Positions 24,451-32,273 of a DNA stretch of 64,000 nucleotides are shown one piece after another; the first letter of the stretch is position 1, and each line of letters starts with the position of its first letter. Position numbers and translations under genes: made by a program. Source of the DNA: Mesorhizobium comanense (GTDB lineage: Bacteria; Pseudomonadota; Alphaproteobacteria; Rhizobiales; Rhizobiaceae); assembly GCF_005503535.1 (NCBI RefSeq), contig NZ_SCNN01000006.1, positions 124,001 through 188,000 on the forward strand, written 5' to 3'. The notes under the pieces were generated by a model. It was given only the letters and a program-made list of their open reading frames with translations, was not told the DNA's origin and did not search any database.

Positions 24451-25959
24451 CTATTCCTCGGCGTCGACGCGCTGCAGGATCGCGCGATAACGGCCGCACA
24501 CGTCTGCATCCCTGTAGAAGTCCACTTCCGCGGCAACGATCTCCTCAAGACGCAGTCCGGGATATTGGGCTTTGGCTTTTGCCAGGGCGTCTTTCGCGGG
24601 CCTGATTTCGCCGAGTTCAAAATGGCAGATGGCGAGCCTGATGAGCGACCATCGCGGCACGGCAGCCATTTTCGCGTAGCAGGCAATTGCCTCGCTGTAT
24701 CGTCCAGCCGTGGTCAGGATGATGCCGCGAAAGTCGTCATACCATCCCACGGCGTGTGGGTCGCGGCGCTGGGCTTCGTTTATTTCGACGAGCGCCTCAT
24801 CTGGCCTGTCCGTGTAGTTGAGGAAAAGCGCACGGATGCTGAGAATGAACGGATCGTTTGGATTGAGCGCAACCGCACGGTCGAGACTGATTTCAGCCTG
24901 CCTGAATTGGCGCAGATACAACAGAGCAAAGCCGGTGGCGAGATGGCCGTACGCCTCGTCGGGGTCGAGCTGCAACGCGGTTTTTGCCATCTCCAGCGCG
25001 GGATGCAGATAATCCGGATTGTAGTAGACCCAGAAGAATTTGAGGGTCTCGACAACACCGAGCATGGCGTGGGCGGCGGCAAACCGCGGATCGAGCTTTA
25101 CCGCCCGGCGCAGAAACGGTTCTGCTTCTTGCGCGGCGTCATAGACGGCTGCCAGTTGCAGGGCTCGCAGATAGAACTCATAGGCCGACATGTTGTCGGT
25201 CGGCCGGGCCCTGGCGCGCGACGCAATCGCGGTTCTGGCCTGTCGGGCAAGGCGGGCCGCAATCATCTGGGTGATTTCGTCCTGGATGGCGAAAATGTCG
25301 TCGAGTTCGCGGTCGTAGTGCTCGCCCCAGATGTGCGCTGTCGACGATGCGTCGATCAGCTGCACGGTGACCCGCACCCGGTTGCCGATCTTGCGCACGC
25401 TGCCTTCGACGACATACTGGACGCCGAGTTTCTTCGCCACCTCGACCAGATCATTCGCCTTGCCTCGGAACCGGAAGGAGGAGTTCCGCGCAATGACCAG
25501 GAATTCCCTGAACCTGCCAAGCTGGGTGATGATGTCTTCGGTTATCCCGTCGCTGAAATAGTCCTGTTCCGGGTCGCCGCTCATATTGTCGAGGGGAAGA
25601 ATGGCGATGGACGGCCGGAGCGCCGCAGGCGCTTCTGATGCCGCCGCAACGGGCTTGGGGCCGGCATATTTGTAGCCGCGTCCGTGCACGGTAACGATCA
25701 TCTCGGCCGGCAGCAGTTTTCGCAGCGCCGAAACGTGGACCTGGAGCGTGTTCTCCTCCACCACCACGCCGGGCCAGACCGCATCGAAGAGTTCGGTCTT
25801 GCCGACCACTTCGTCCGGCCGCTCCAATAATATGGCGAGGATGTCGAAGGATCGCGCCGAAAGCGCCACCGGCCCGTCGGGGCCAAGCAGCTGCCGTTCG
25901 GTGCCTTTCAGGCGAAAGTTCCCGAAATCCACGTCCATGTGCCAAAGCCCATCGCTCAC
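24451..25959 (-). CDS. Winged-helix transcriptional regulator with TolB-like and TPR domains (CadC-type DNA-binding domain)
   Basis: 502 residues. An OmpR/CadC-type winged helix occupies about 1-105 (ARSFDILAILLERPDEVVGK, TLQVHVSALRKLL, VHGRGYKY), followed by a TolB-like/adenylate-cyclase-associated domain (about 125-260, SIAILPLDNMSGDPEQDYFS, YVVEGSVRKIGNRVRVTVQL) and several TPR repeats (about 280-480). There is no transmembrane segment, so unlike CadC it is soluble. TPR regions would sense a protein partner or ligand. The GTG at 25959 is used; an ATG at 25938 is possible. It faces a small membrane-protein gene across a phased repeat that may be its operator. Confidence 0.87.
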   Translation of the reverse strand: MSDGLWHMDVDFGNFRLKGTERQLLGPDGPVALSARSFDILAILLERPDEVVGKTELFDAVWPGVVVEENTLQVHVSALRKLLPAEMIVTVHGRGYKYAGPKPVAAASEAPAALRPSIAILPLDNMSGDPEQDYFSDGITEDIITQLGRFREFLVIARNSSFRFRGKANDLVEVAKKLGVQYVVEGSVRKIGNRVRVTVQLIDASSTAHIWGEHYDRELDDIFAIQDEITQMIAARLARQARTAIASRARARPTDNMSAYEFYLRALQLAAVYDAAQEAEPFLRRAVKLDPRFAAAHAMLGVVETLKFFWVYYNPDYLHPALEMAKTALQLDPDEAYGHLATGFALLYLRQFRQAEISLDRAVALNPNDPFILSIRALFLNYTDRPDEALVEINEAQRRDPHAVGWYDDFRGIILTTAGRYSEAIACYAKMAAVPRWSLIRLAICHFELGEIRPAKDALAKAKAQYPGLRLEEIVAAEVDFYRDADVCGRYRAILQRVDAEE

Positions 25960-25994
25960 CGGCAGGATAACCCAGGACCGTGCCGATGGCGAAC

Positions 25995-26030
25995 TTCAGG
26001 ACTGTTCAGGGTTGTTGAGGGCTTTTCAGG
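25995..26030. repeat. Four TT(C/G)AGG hexamers at an exact 10-base period
   Basis: TTCAGG at 25995, TTCAGG at 26005, TTGAGG at 26015 and TTCAGG at 26025. The spacing of one helical turn puts all four on one face of DNA, as expected for a direct-repeat site of OmpR/PhoB-type winged-helix regulators. It lies between the divergent winged-helix/TPR gene and the small membrane-protein gene. Confidence 0.7.
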
Positions 26031-26087
26031 CCCGGGCCAAGGACCTGAGGGTAAAGCGGCGTCATCCTCACCTTGCAGGAGAGCGCC

Positions 26088-26306
26088 ATGACCGACATGC
26101 CCACAAGCGCCCCGATCACCAGTCGCCATTCCAACTTGCAGCGCCTGAGCGTTCCGGTGCACAGAATCGCGGCATCGCTCATCGCCATGTCAGCTGTGCT
26201 CGGCGCCGCATTGAAAATGGCCTATGTGGAGCCATACACCGGTCAGGGTCGCCGGCCGCGGGCGCTTCCAGACGATGATCTCGAAGGTCGCGATCCAACC
26301 TGGTGA
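26088..26306 (+). CDS. Small single-pass membrane protein, hypothetical
   Basis: 72 residues with a GGAGAGCGCC ribosome-binding region directly before the ATG. A hydrophobic segment (about residues 27-46, HRIAASLIAMSAVLGAALKM) would span the membrane once, with a charged C-terminal tail ending DDDLEGRDPTW. I do not recognise the family. Its position across the phased repeat from a winged-helix regulator makes it a candidate target. The good ribosome-binding site and membrane segment support coding, but a gene this short may be spurious. Confidence 0.45.
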   Translation: MTDMPTSAPITSRHSNLQRLSVPVHRIAASLIAMSAVLGAALKMAYVEPYTGQGRRPRALPDDDLEGRDPTW

Positions 26307-26495
26307 GCTGCTCAAGAGGCTTGCCGAGCTGCTTCGCCCGGAATGCCCCGGCGCATCGCTCGGCTGCGATCAAGCCGCGCGGGCTCGAAAGCGCCTGCGG
26401 CGCGATCGCCTGGCGAATCGACGCTCGATGGTCCTATTGACGCAAGGGCTCGGCCAACGCACGATCCTCACTTTCGGTGGCTGAAGGAGACCGTC

Positions 26496-26879
26496 GTGGC
26501 GGCACTGCGCCTCAATCACGTTTCCCTCCGTGTCCGCGATCTGGCTGCCAGCGCGAAGTTCTATCAGGATGCACTCCAACTGCCGGAGATTGCTTGTGGC
26601 GCAGGAAAGCCGAACATCCGCTGGTTCGGCCTTGGCGAGGGACAGTCGCTTCATCTGATCGAAGGTGATTTCGGCAAGACCTTCGTGACGATGTCGACGC
26701 ATTTCTGCATCTCGACCACCGATTTCGCGCAGGCTTTGCAGCATTTAAGAAGCAAGGGTATCCCGTTCGGCAACCTTGCCGGAGAGATCGGCAAGGAGCA
26801 CGTGAGGGCGGACGGACAGAGATCCGTCTATCTCAGGGATCCCGATGGTTACTGGATCGAGGTCAATGGCGACTATTAA
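26496..26879 (+). CDS. VOC-family protein (glyoxalase/dioxygenase superfamily)
   Basis: 127 residues beginning with GTG, with AAGGAG seven bases upstream. One vicinal-oxygen-chelate unit pair is visible: LNHVSLRVRDLAASAKFY at the start and the C-terminal SVYLRDPDGYWIEVNG, whose glutamate is a typical metal ligand, with histidine H8 as partner. Members act on varied small molecules (glyoxalase I, fosfomycin resistance, dioxygenases), and the function cannot be narrowed further. The longer open frame upstream has no start signal. The gene stands alone between the small membrane-protein gene and the tRNA. Confidence 0.85.
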   Translation: MAALRLNHVSLRVRDLAASAKFYQDALQLPEIACGAGKPNIRWFGLGEGQSLHLIEGDFGKTFVTMSTHFCISTTDFAQALQHLRSKGIPFGNLAGEIGKEHVRADGQRSVYLRDPDGYWIEVNGDY

Positions 26880-26984
26880 ATGGTGGGCAGCTCAGTAGCT
26901 GTTCAAATACCAGGCTCAGGGGAGCCGAGTTGATGCCGACTCGCCCGGAGTACCAAAAACCGCTTGGAAATCAGTCGGATGGAA

Positions 26985-27061
26985 TGGCGCGCCCGAAGAG
27001 ATTCGAACTCCTGACCCCCAGATTCGTAGTCTGGTGCTCTATCCAGCTGAGCTACGGGCGC
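26985..27061 (-). tRNA. tRNA-Arg (anticodon ACG)
   Basis: On the minus strand a complete 77-base cloverleaf is readable: acceptor stem GCGCCCG/CGGGCGC, D arm AGCTCAGCTGGATAGAGC, anticodon arm CCAGA-CTACGAA-TCTGG with anticodon ACG, T arm with GTTCGAATC, discriminator G and an encoded CCA (26987-26985). The anticodon A34 is expected to be edited to inosine to read CGU, CGC and CGA. No integrated element is seen at its 3' end. Confidence 0.97.
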
Positions 27062-27275
27062 GCATCAGGCCGTGTTTCCAACAGCCCCGCGATCCGATCC
27101 GAAGGACCGGCCGCGAATGTGTGCAGTTCCCTAACGACTGAATTTGCGAAAAGCAAGCCAATCCCGCAAAAGTTTTGTCATCGGCGTGTCACGCGGGGAT
27201 ATCGTGTCGAATCCGGCCAATGGGAAGGCGCTTGGTGCCCGTCCGCGATGAAGGGGCGTCAGGACGCCCAGGCCG

Positions 27276-28763
27276 TCAGGCCGGGCGGCGCAGGCTGCCG
27301 CGGGCCTGGTCGAGCCGCACCGGCTGGTCGGGAATGGTGACGGCGAAAGTGGTGCGCCCGCCGATCGATTCGACCAGCTCCACCGTGCCGCCATGCGCAC
27401 GGATCAGCTCATGCGCGATCGCCAGGCCAAGTCCGGTGCCGCCGCTGCGCGCCGAGCCCCGGAACGCCGCGAACAGGTTCTCGCGCGCCTTGGGCGGCAG
27501 GCCGGGACCGGTGTCGGTGACGGTGACGCGGCTGACGCTGCCCATGCGCTCAGCCGACACCGCCAGCCGCCGCACCACGGCGCTCTCGGTGTCCGCCGCC
27601 ATCGCCTGAACCGAGTTGCGGCACAGATTGGTCAGCACCCGGAACAGCTGATCGGAATCGGCATCAACCTCGAAAGCCGCCTCGACGGCATTGATGAACT
27701 CGATGCCCTCGTCGATGTCGAGCAGGCCGTGCACGTCCTCGACCAGCTGGCGCAGCCGCACCCTGCGGCGCGAGGGCGGCGGCTCCTGCGTGCGGCCGTA
27801 ATGAAGCACGCCCTCCGAATAGGAGACGGCCCGGTCGAGCGCGCGCAGCAGCTTCGGCGCGAAGACCTGCACGGTCGGATCCTTGACCAGGCGAAGGCGG
27901 TCCGAAATCAGCTGCGCGGAGGCCAGGATGTTGCGCATGTCGTGATTGATCTTGGAGACCGCCAGGCCGAGATCGGCAAGGTGCTTCTGTTCGGAGAGCA
28001 TCTTCTGCAGCCGCTCCTGCATCTGCGACAGTTCGCGTTCGGCAACGCCGATCTCGTCGGAGCGGTCGGCAGGATGGATGATCCGGCCGGGATCGTCCGG
28101 CGCCTCGGAGAAAGACAGCATCGACCGCGTCATGGTGCGGATAGGGCCGATCATGATCAGGTCGATCGCCGCATAGACCAGCATGGCGGTGAACAGCGAG
28201 ATGAGCAGCGATACGAAGGCGACGTTGCGCGAATAGATGAGCATCGCCTTGCGCAGACTGTAGTCCGGCATGATCAGCTCGAACTCCTTGTCGCTGTCGC
28301 CGACCGGCCCGAAAACGCGCAGCATCCTGTCGCCGCCGAAAAACAGCGTGTCGAGCGCCCCGGTCATGCCCTTGACCATGCCGACGCTGGCCAGATCGAT
28401 ATGCTCGTCGACCTGCGGCGGCATGTCGGCCACCACCAGCAGCCGCGAGACGCCGCCGTCGCGCACCGCGATCGCCTTGGCGCCGATCGCCATCAGCACG
28501 TCGTTCTGGGCCGTGCGCGACAAGGAGGTGGACTCGCCCTGCACCAGCACGATCGACACGGCGGCAGCGGTGCTCAGCCGTTCCTTGAGCCAGCTCAGCC
28601 TGTAGCTGGCGATCCAAGGCAGGAAGATGAGCACTTCGGCCAGCAGCACGAAAACGATGGTCAGCAGCAGAAGTTTTGTCGAAAGGCCGCGCGACAGCGG
28701 CACCGAGCGCACGGAGGCTGGCGCCGTTCCGGTTCCTTCACCCGCTTGGCTGGCTTCGCTCAT
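27276..28763 (-). CDS. Membrane sensor histidine kinase
   Basis: 495 residues. Two membrane segments (about 29-52 and 175-200) flank a periplasmic sensor of about 120 residues; a HAMP-like linker and coiled coil (MQERLQKMLSEQKHLADLG) lead to the phosphoacceptor H274 in KINHDMRNILAS, and an HATPase domain follows with N-box NLCRNSVQAM, G1 DTGPGLP and G2 GGTGLGLAI. The H-box (HDMRN) differs from the usual HELRT, marking an atypical HisKA class. It would autophosphorylate in response to an envelope signal. No response-regulator gene is adjacent, so it is an orphan kinase. Its start lies about 275 bases from rpmH, divergent. Confidence 0.92.
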   Translation of the reverse strand: MSEASQAGEGTGTAPASVRSVPLSRGLSTKLLLLTIVFVLLAEVLIFLPWIASYRLSWLKERLSTAAAVSIVLVQGESTSLSRTAQNDVLMAIGAKAIAVRDGGVSRLLVVADMPPQVDEHIDLASVGMVKGMTGALDTLFFGGDRMLRVFGPVGDSDKEFELIMPDYSLRKAMLIYSRNVAFVSLLISLFTAMLVYAAIDLIMIGPIRTMTRSMLSFSEAPDDPGRIIHPADRSDEIGVAERELSQMQERLQKMLSEQKHLADLGLAVSKINHDMRNILASAQLISDRLRLVKDPTVQVFAPKLLRALDRAVSYSEGVLHYGRTQEPPPSRRRVRLRQLVEDVHGLLDIDEGIEFINAVEAAFEVDADSDQLFRVLTNLCRNSVQAMAADTESAVVRRLAVSAERMGSVSRVTVTDTGPGLPPKARENLFAAFRGSARSGGTGLGLAIAHELIRAHGGTVELVESIGGRTTFAVTIPDQPVRLDQARGSLRRPA

Positions 28764-28890
28764 GCGACTCGATCTTCACAATCACTTGATCGGCCAACAT
28801 TAGGCGATTACGACATTTTTGCCAATTTCATCCTTGGTCGGAAAAATTAATTCGCGGAAAGGTTCGCGCCAAAGCCGCGCCGGCGCCGGA

Positions 28891-28919
28891 TTGACTTCCA
28901 AAAACCTTCTTTCTATAAG
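28891..28919 (+). promoter_or_regulatory. Promoter of the rpmH-rnpA-yidC operon
   Basis: TTGACT (28891-28896), 17 bases, TATAAG (28914-28919): a near-consensus housekeeping sigma promoter about 120 bases upstream of rpmH, in the correct orientation. Confidence 0.75.
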
Positions 28920-29039
28920 CCCGCTCACGCTCGGGCCATTCGTCCCGGCGCGGTTTCGATCGCGCCAAGCCGGCCCGGCAAAGCTCCTGTTACACAGTGA
29001 CAGACACAAGAAGGGCCGCACCCCGCGGTATTAAAACAA

Positions 29040-29174
29040 ATGAAGCGTACCTACCAACCGTCCAAACTCGTCCGCAAACGCCGGCACGGTTTCCGTGCCC
29101 GCATGGCCACCAAGGGTGGTCGTGGTGTCGTCGCAGCTCGCCGCAATCGCGGCCGCAAGCGGCTCAGCGCCTAA
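29040..29174 (+). CDS. rpmH: 50S ribosomal protein L34
   Basis: 44 residues, [20 protein letters not shown] at the start and [18 protein letters not shown] at the end: the canonical bacterial L34, nearly invariant. A component of the large ribosomal subunit. It is the first gene of the classic rpmH-rnpA-yidC arrangement and is followed 14 bases later by rnpA. It is too short to appear in most open-frame lists. A strong promoter lies upstream. Confidence 0.98.
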   Translation: MKRTYQPSKLVRKRRHGFRARMATKGGRGVVAARRNRGRKRLSA

Positions 29175-29188
29175 GCGAGACGAGATCG

Positions 29189-29542
29189 TTGCCCGCAACC
29201 GGCAAGCCATTGGGTCAAGCTCCCGAACGGCTTCTGAAACGCGCGGAATTCCTGGCCGTCCGCCGTGGTGAAAAGCGCCGCGGGCGGTTTTTCCTCGTCG
29301 AGGTCCTCGACCGCGGCGACGGCGGGTCGCCGCGCGTCGGCTTCACCGTCACCAAGAAGGTCGGCAACGCCGTTGTGCGCAACCGCGTCCGGCGGCGGCT
29401 GAAGGAAGCCGTGCGCGTCCATGCCGCCGATGACATGATGCCCGGCAATGATTATGTCATCGTCGGGCGCGATGATGCGCTGCGCGCCCCCTTCGGTCAG
29501 TTGAAGGCCGAACTCTCCCGCCGACTTCGCGGAACACGATAG
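29189..29542 (+). CDS. rnpA: Ribonuclease P protein component
   Basis: 117 residues. RnpA binds the RNase P RNA and helps process the 5' ends of tRNA precursors. Diagnostic segments are [50 protein letters not shown] (the RNR motif) and [11 protein letters not shown]. The start is uncertain: I use the TTG at 29189, with weak GAGACGAGA upstream; a second TTG 24 bases later is possible. The open frame extends far upstream through rpmH, which cannot be coding in this phase. It lies between rpmH and yidC as in most bacteria. Confidence 0.95.
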   Translation: MPATGKPLGQAPERLLKRAEFLAVRRGEKRRGRFFLVEVLDRGDGGSPRVGFTVTKKVGNAVVRNRVRRRLKEAVRVHAADDMMPGNDYVIVGRDDALRAPFGQLKAELSRRLRGTR

Positions 29543-29556
29543 GCCAAGGGCTCTCG

Positions 29557-31365
29557 ATGGAAAACAACCGGAACTTCTTCATCACCATCGCGCTGTCGGT
29601 GCTGATCCTGACTTTGTGGCAGGTTTTCTACATGAACCCGCGCGTCGAGGCGCAGCGCGAGGCCGCCAAGGTCGAGCAGCAGCGTGTCGAGGAGCAGAAG
29701 AAGGCAGCCGATGCCGCCAATCCAGGCGCGGGAACACCGGCGCCGGGCACCATTCCCAACGCGCCTGGCGGCGATGCCGTCACCGCGGCCAGCCGTGATC
29801 AGGCGCTGGCTGCCTCGAAGCGCGTCAGGATCGACACGCCGAGCCTGGAAGGGTCGATCAACCTGACTGGTGCCAGGCTCGACGACCTCAAGCTCAAGCA
29901 CTACACCGAGACCGTCGACAAGAATTCGCCCGAAATCGAACTGCTCAACCCGCAGGCGCTGCCCACCGGCTATTTCGCCGAGATCGGCTTTGTCGGCAAC
30001 GACAAGACCGGCACGGTGCCGGGCGCCGAAACGGTGTGGAGCGTGGATGGCAACCCGACGCTCAGCCCGTCGACGCCGGTGACGCTCACCTACACCAACG
30101 ACAAGGGCCTGACCTTCAAGCGCACCTTCTCGGTCGACAGCGACTACATGTTCACGGTCTCCGACACCGTGCAGAATTCAGGCTCCAGCGCGGTGTCGCT
30201 GTTCAATTACGGCCGCGTCACGCGCTACGACAAGCCGGCGGTGGCCAGCACCTACGTGCTGCACGAAGGCCTGATCGGCTTCACCGGCACGGAAGGCCTG
30301 CAGGAGCACAAATACGCGTCCGTCGAGAAGGACAAGCAGTACCAGCCCGGCAAGTCGACCGACGGCTGGCTGGGCATCACCGACAAATACTGGGCGGTTA
30401 CGCTGGTGCCGACCGAGAAGCAGCCCTTCCAGCCGCGTTACGCCTATTTCGAGGACGGCCGCCACCGCTATCAGTCCGACTTCCTCACCGACGCCATCAA
30501 TGTCGATGCCGGCCAGTCGGCGACGGTCGAGACCGAAATCTTCGCCGGCGCCAAGGAAGTCGCGAAGATCAACGCCTATGCCGAGGACCGCCACATCAAG
30601 CGGTTCGACCTCCTGATCGACTGGGGCTGGTTCCACTTCATCACCAAGCCGATGTTCTGGCTGATCGACACGCTCTACAAATTCCTCGGCAATTTCGGCC
30701 TGGCGATCCTCGCCACGACCGTCATCGTCAAGGCCATCTTCTTCCCGCTCGCCAACAAGTCCTACGCGTCGATGGCGAACATGAAGAAGGTGCAGCCCAA
30801 AATGCTGGAAATCCGCGAGAAATACGCGGACGACAAGATGAAGCAGCAACAGGCGATGATGGAGCTGTACAAGACCGAGAAGATCAATCCGCTGGCCGGC
30901 TGCTGGCCGGTGGCGCTGCAGATCCCGGTGTTCTTCTCGCTCTACAAGGTGCTCTATATCACCATCGAGATGCGGCACGCGCCGTTCTTCGGCTGGATCC
31001 ACGATCTCGCGGCGCCGGATCCGACGTCGATCTTCAACCTGTTCGGTCTGCTGCCGTTCGCCGCGCCCGCCTTCCTGCCGCATATGGGCGCCTGGGCGGT
31101 GGTCATGGGCATCACCATGTTCCTGCAGATGCGCATGAACCCGGCGCCGCCGGATCCGACTCAGGCCGCGATCTTCACCTGGATGCCCGTCATCTTTACC
31201 TTCATGATGGGCAGCTTCCCCGCCGGCCTCGTCATCTACTGGGCCTGGAACAACACGCTGTCGATCCTCCAGCAGGGCGTGATCATGAAGCGCCAGGGCG
31301 CCAAGATCGAACTGTGGGACAATCTGGTGGCGATGTTTAGAAAGAAACCGTCACCGGCGGAATAG
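29557..31365 (+). CDS. yidC: Membrane protein insertase YidC
   Basis: 602 residues. An N-terminal signal-anchor (FFITIALSVLILTLWQVFYM), a low-complexity linker (about 30-75), a large periplasmic beta-sandwich domain (about 80-345), and the five-helix 60KD_IMP insertase domain (about 370-580) with FGLAILATTVIVKAIFFPLA, the conserved cytoplasmic hairpin (KMLEIREKYADDKMKQQQAM) and the hydrophilic-groove arginine in this region. YidC inserts proteins into the inner membrane alone or with SecYEG. It starts 14 bases after rnpA and ends at a strong terminator. In related genomes engB and argB usually follow; here accessory genes intervene. Confidence 0.98.
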   Translation: MENNRNFFITIALSVLILTLWQVFYMNPRVEAQREAAKVEQQRVEEQKKAADAANPGAGTPAPGTIPNAPGGDAVTAASRDQALAASKRVRIDTPSLEGSINLTGARLDDLKLKHYTETVDKNSPEIELLNPQALPTGYFAEIGFVGNDKTGTVPGAETVWSVDGNPTLSPSTPVTLTYTNDKGLTFKRTFSVDSDYMFTVSDTVQNSGSSAVSLFNYGRVTRYDKPAVASTYVLHEGLIGFTGTEGLQEHKYASVEKDKQYQPGKSTDGWLGITDKYWAVTLVPTEKQPFQPRYAYFEDGRHRYQSDFLTDAINVDAGQSATVETEIFAGAKEVAKINAYAEDRHIKRFDLLIDWGWFHFITKPMFWLIDTLYKFLGNFGLAILATTVIVKAIFFPLANKSYASMANMKKVQPKMLEIREKYADDKMKQQQAMMELYKTEKINPLAGCWPVALQIPVFFSLYKVLYITIEMRHAPFFGWIHDLAAPDPTSIFNLFGLLPFAAPAFLPHMGAWAVVMGITMFLQMRMNPAPPDPTQAAIFTWMPVIFTFMMGSFPAGLVIYWAWNNTLSILQQGVIMKRQGAKIELWDNLVAMFRKKPSPAE

Positions 31366-31380
31366 ACTAGACCTCATTGA

Positions 31381-31408
31381 AAGCCCGGCCTGTCCGGGCT
31401 TTTTCTTT
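31381..31408 (+). terminator. Rho-independent terminator after yidC
   Basis: AAGCCCGG (31381-31388), loop CCTGT, CCGGGCTT (31394-31401) followed by a T-rich run. It closes the rpmH-rnpA-yidC transcript. Confidence 0.92.
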
Positions 31409-31419
31409 ATCCGGATTTT

Positions 31420-31441
31420 CCGATCACGTTCCCGTGATCGG
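31420..31441. repeat. Inverted repeat upstream of the first FAS1 gene
   Basis: CCGATCACG and CGTGATCGG, nine-base perfect arms with a four-base loop (TTCC). It lies 12 bases after the yidC terminator and about 90 bases before the FAS1 start, so it may be an operator or a second stem-loop. No T-tract follows. Confidence 0.55.
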
Positions 31442-31529
31442 CGAAACTGTCGGCGCCCGCGTGGCGTGACTGCGTGTGCATTTCCAAAGGCTATCAATTC
31501 CGATCAGCCCTCACCCGGAGGAAGAACAC

Positions 31530-32090
31530 ATGCGCTTGCCCTCGCTCAGGATCATTGCCATTTCCGCTCTCGTCGCCGGTGCGACGTCGCTCGCTCCAGC
31601 CTATGCCAAGGACCCGATGGTCGGCGGCGCGGCGATGTACGCCAGCAAGAACATCATCCAGAACGCCGTCAACTCGAAGGACCACACGACGCTCGTCGCC
31701 GCCGTCAAGGCCGCCGGCCTGGTCGACACGCTGCAGGGCGCCGGGCCATTCACGGTGTTCGCGCCGACCAACGAGGCCTTCGCGGCCCTGCCCAAGGGCA
31801 CCGTCGACACGCTGCTGAAGCCCGAGAACAAGGGCAAGCTCACCAAGGTGCTGACCGCGCATGTCGTGGCTGGCAAGATCTCGGGCGCCGAGATGATGAA
31901 GAAGGCCAAGGCGATGGGTGGCAAATACGAGATGAAGACCGTCTCGGGCGACACGCTCACCGCCGAGGTCAAGAAGGGCAAGCTCTACATCATGGACGAG
32001 TCCGGCGGCGAGGCCAGGGTGACGATCGCCGACGTCAACCAGTCGAACGGCGTCATCCACGTCGTCAACAAGGTGCTGTTGCCGAAGTAA
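31530..32090 (+). CDS. Secreted FAS1 (fasciclin) domain protein, Nex18-like, copy 1
   Basis: 186 residues: signal peptide ending AYA (about residue 25), then one FAS1 domain with the H1 motif [17 protein letters not shown] and H2-like region KLTKVLTAHVVAG, ending [23 protein letters not shown]1 proteins mediate adhesion or bind small ligands in the periplasm; the Sinorhizobium relative Nex18 is induced in symbiosis. GGAGGAAG precedes the ATG. It is strongly similar to the FAS1 protein at 42.1-42.6 kb, especially across the first 90 mature residues (long identical runs such as [20 protein letters not shown]), indicating paralogy. Confidence 0.93.
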   Translation: MRLPSLRIIAISALVAGATSLAPAYAKDPMVGGAAMYASKNIIQNAVNSKDHTTLVAAVKAAGLVDTLQGAGPFTVFAPTNEAFAALPKGTVDTLLKPENKGKLTKVLTAHVVAGKISGAEMMKKAKAMGGKYEMKTVSGDTLTAEVKKGKLYIMDESGGEARVTIADVNQSNGVIHVVNKVLLPK

Positions 32091-32196
32091 CGGCCTCCGG
32101 CGAAAGGGGACAAGGCAATTCCGTTGGGCTTTCTCGGTCTGCCGTCCCCGCCTCATGACGAGGTGCCACGTTTCTTGGGAAGCCGTACCGGCGAGG

Positions 32197-32228
32197 CCGG
32201 GGTCCTGTAGTCCCTCACAGGGCCCCGG
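32197..32228. terminator. Bidirectional terminator-like hairpin
   Basis: CCGGGGTCCTGT and ACAGGGCCCCGG form a 12-base stem (one G-U pair) with an eight-base loop between the convergent FAS1 and MFS genes. Only a short T run (TTT) follows on the plus strand. Confidence 0.6.
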
Positions 32229-32273
32229 TTTCCTTATGTGTACTTCGACCGGGCTCCCGCCCCGGCCCGTACA

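Noticed and set aside
26985..27061. tRNA-Arg as an integration site for a genomic island
   Set aside because: No integrase gene or duplicated tRNA 3' end was found in the flanking sequence.
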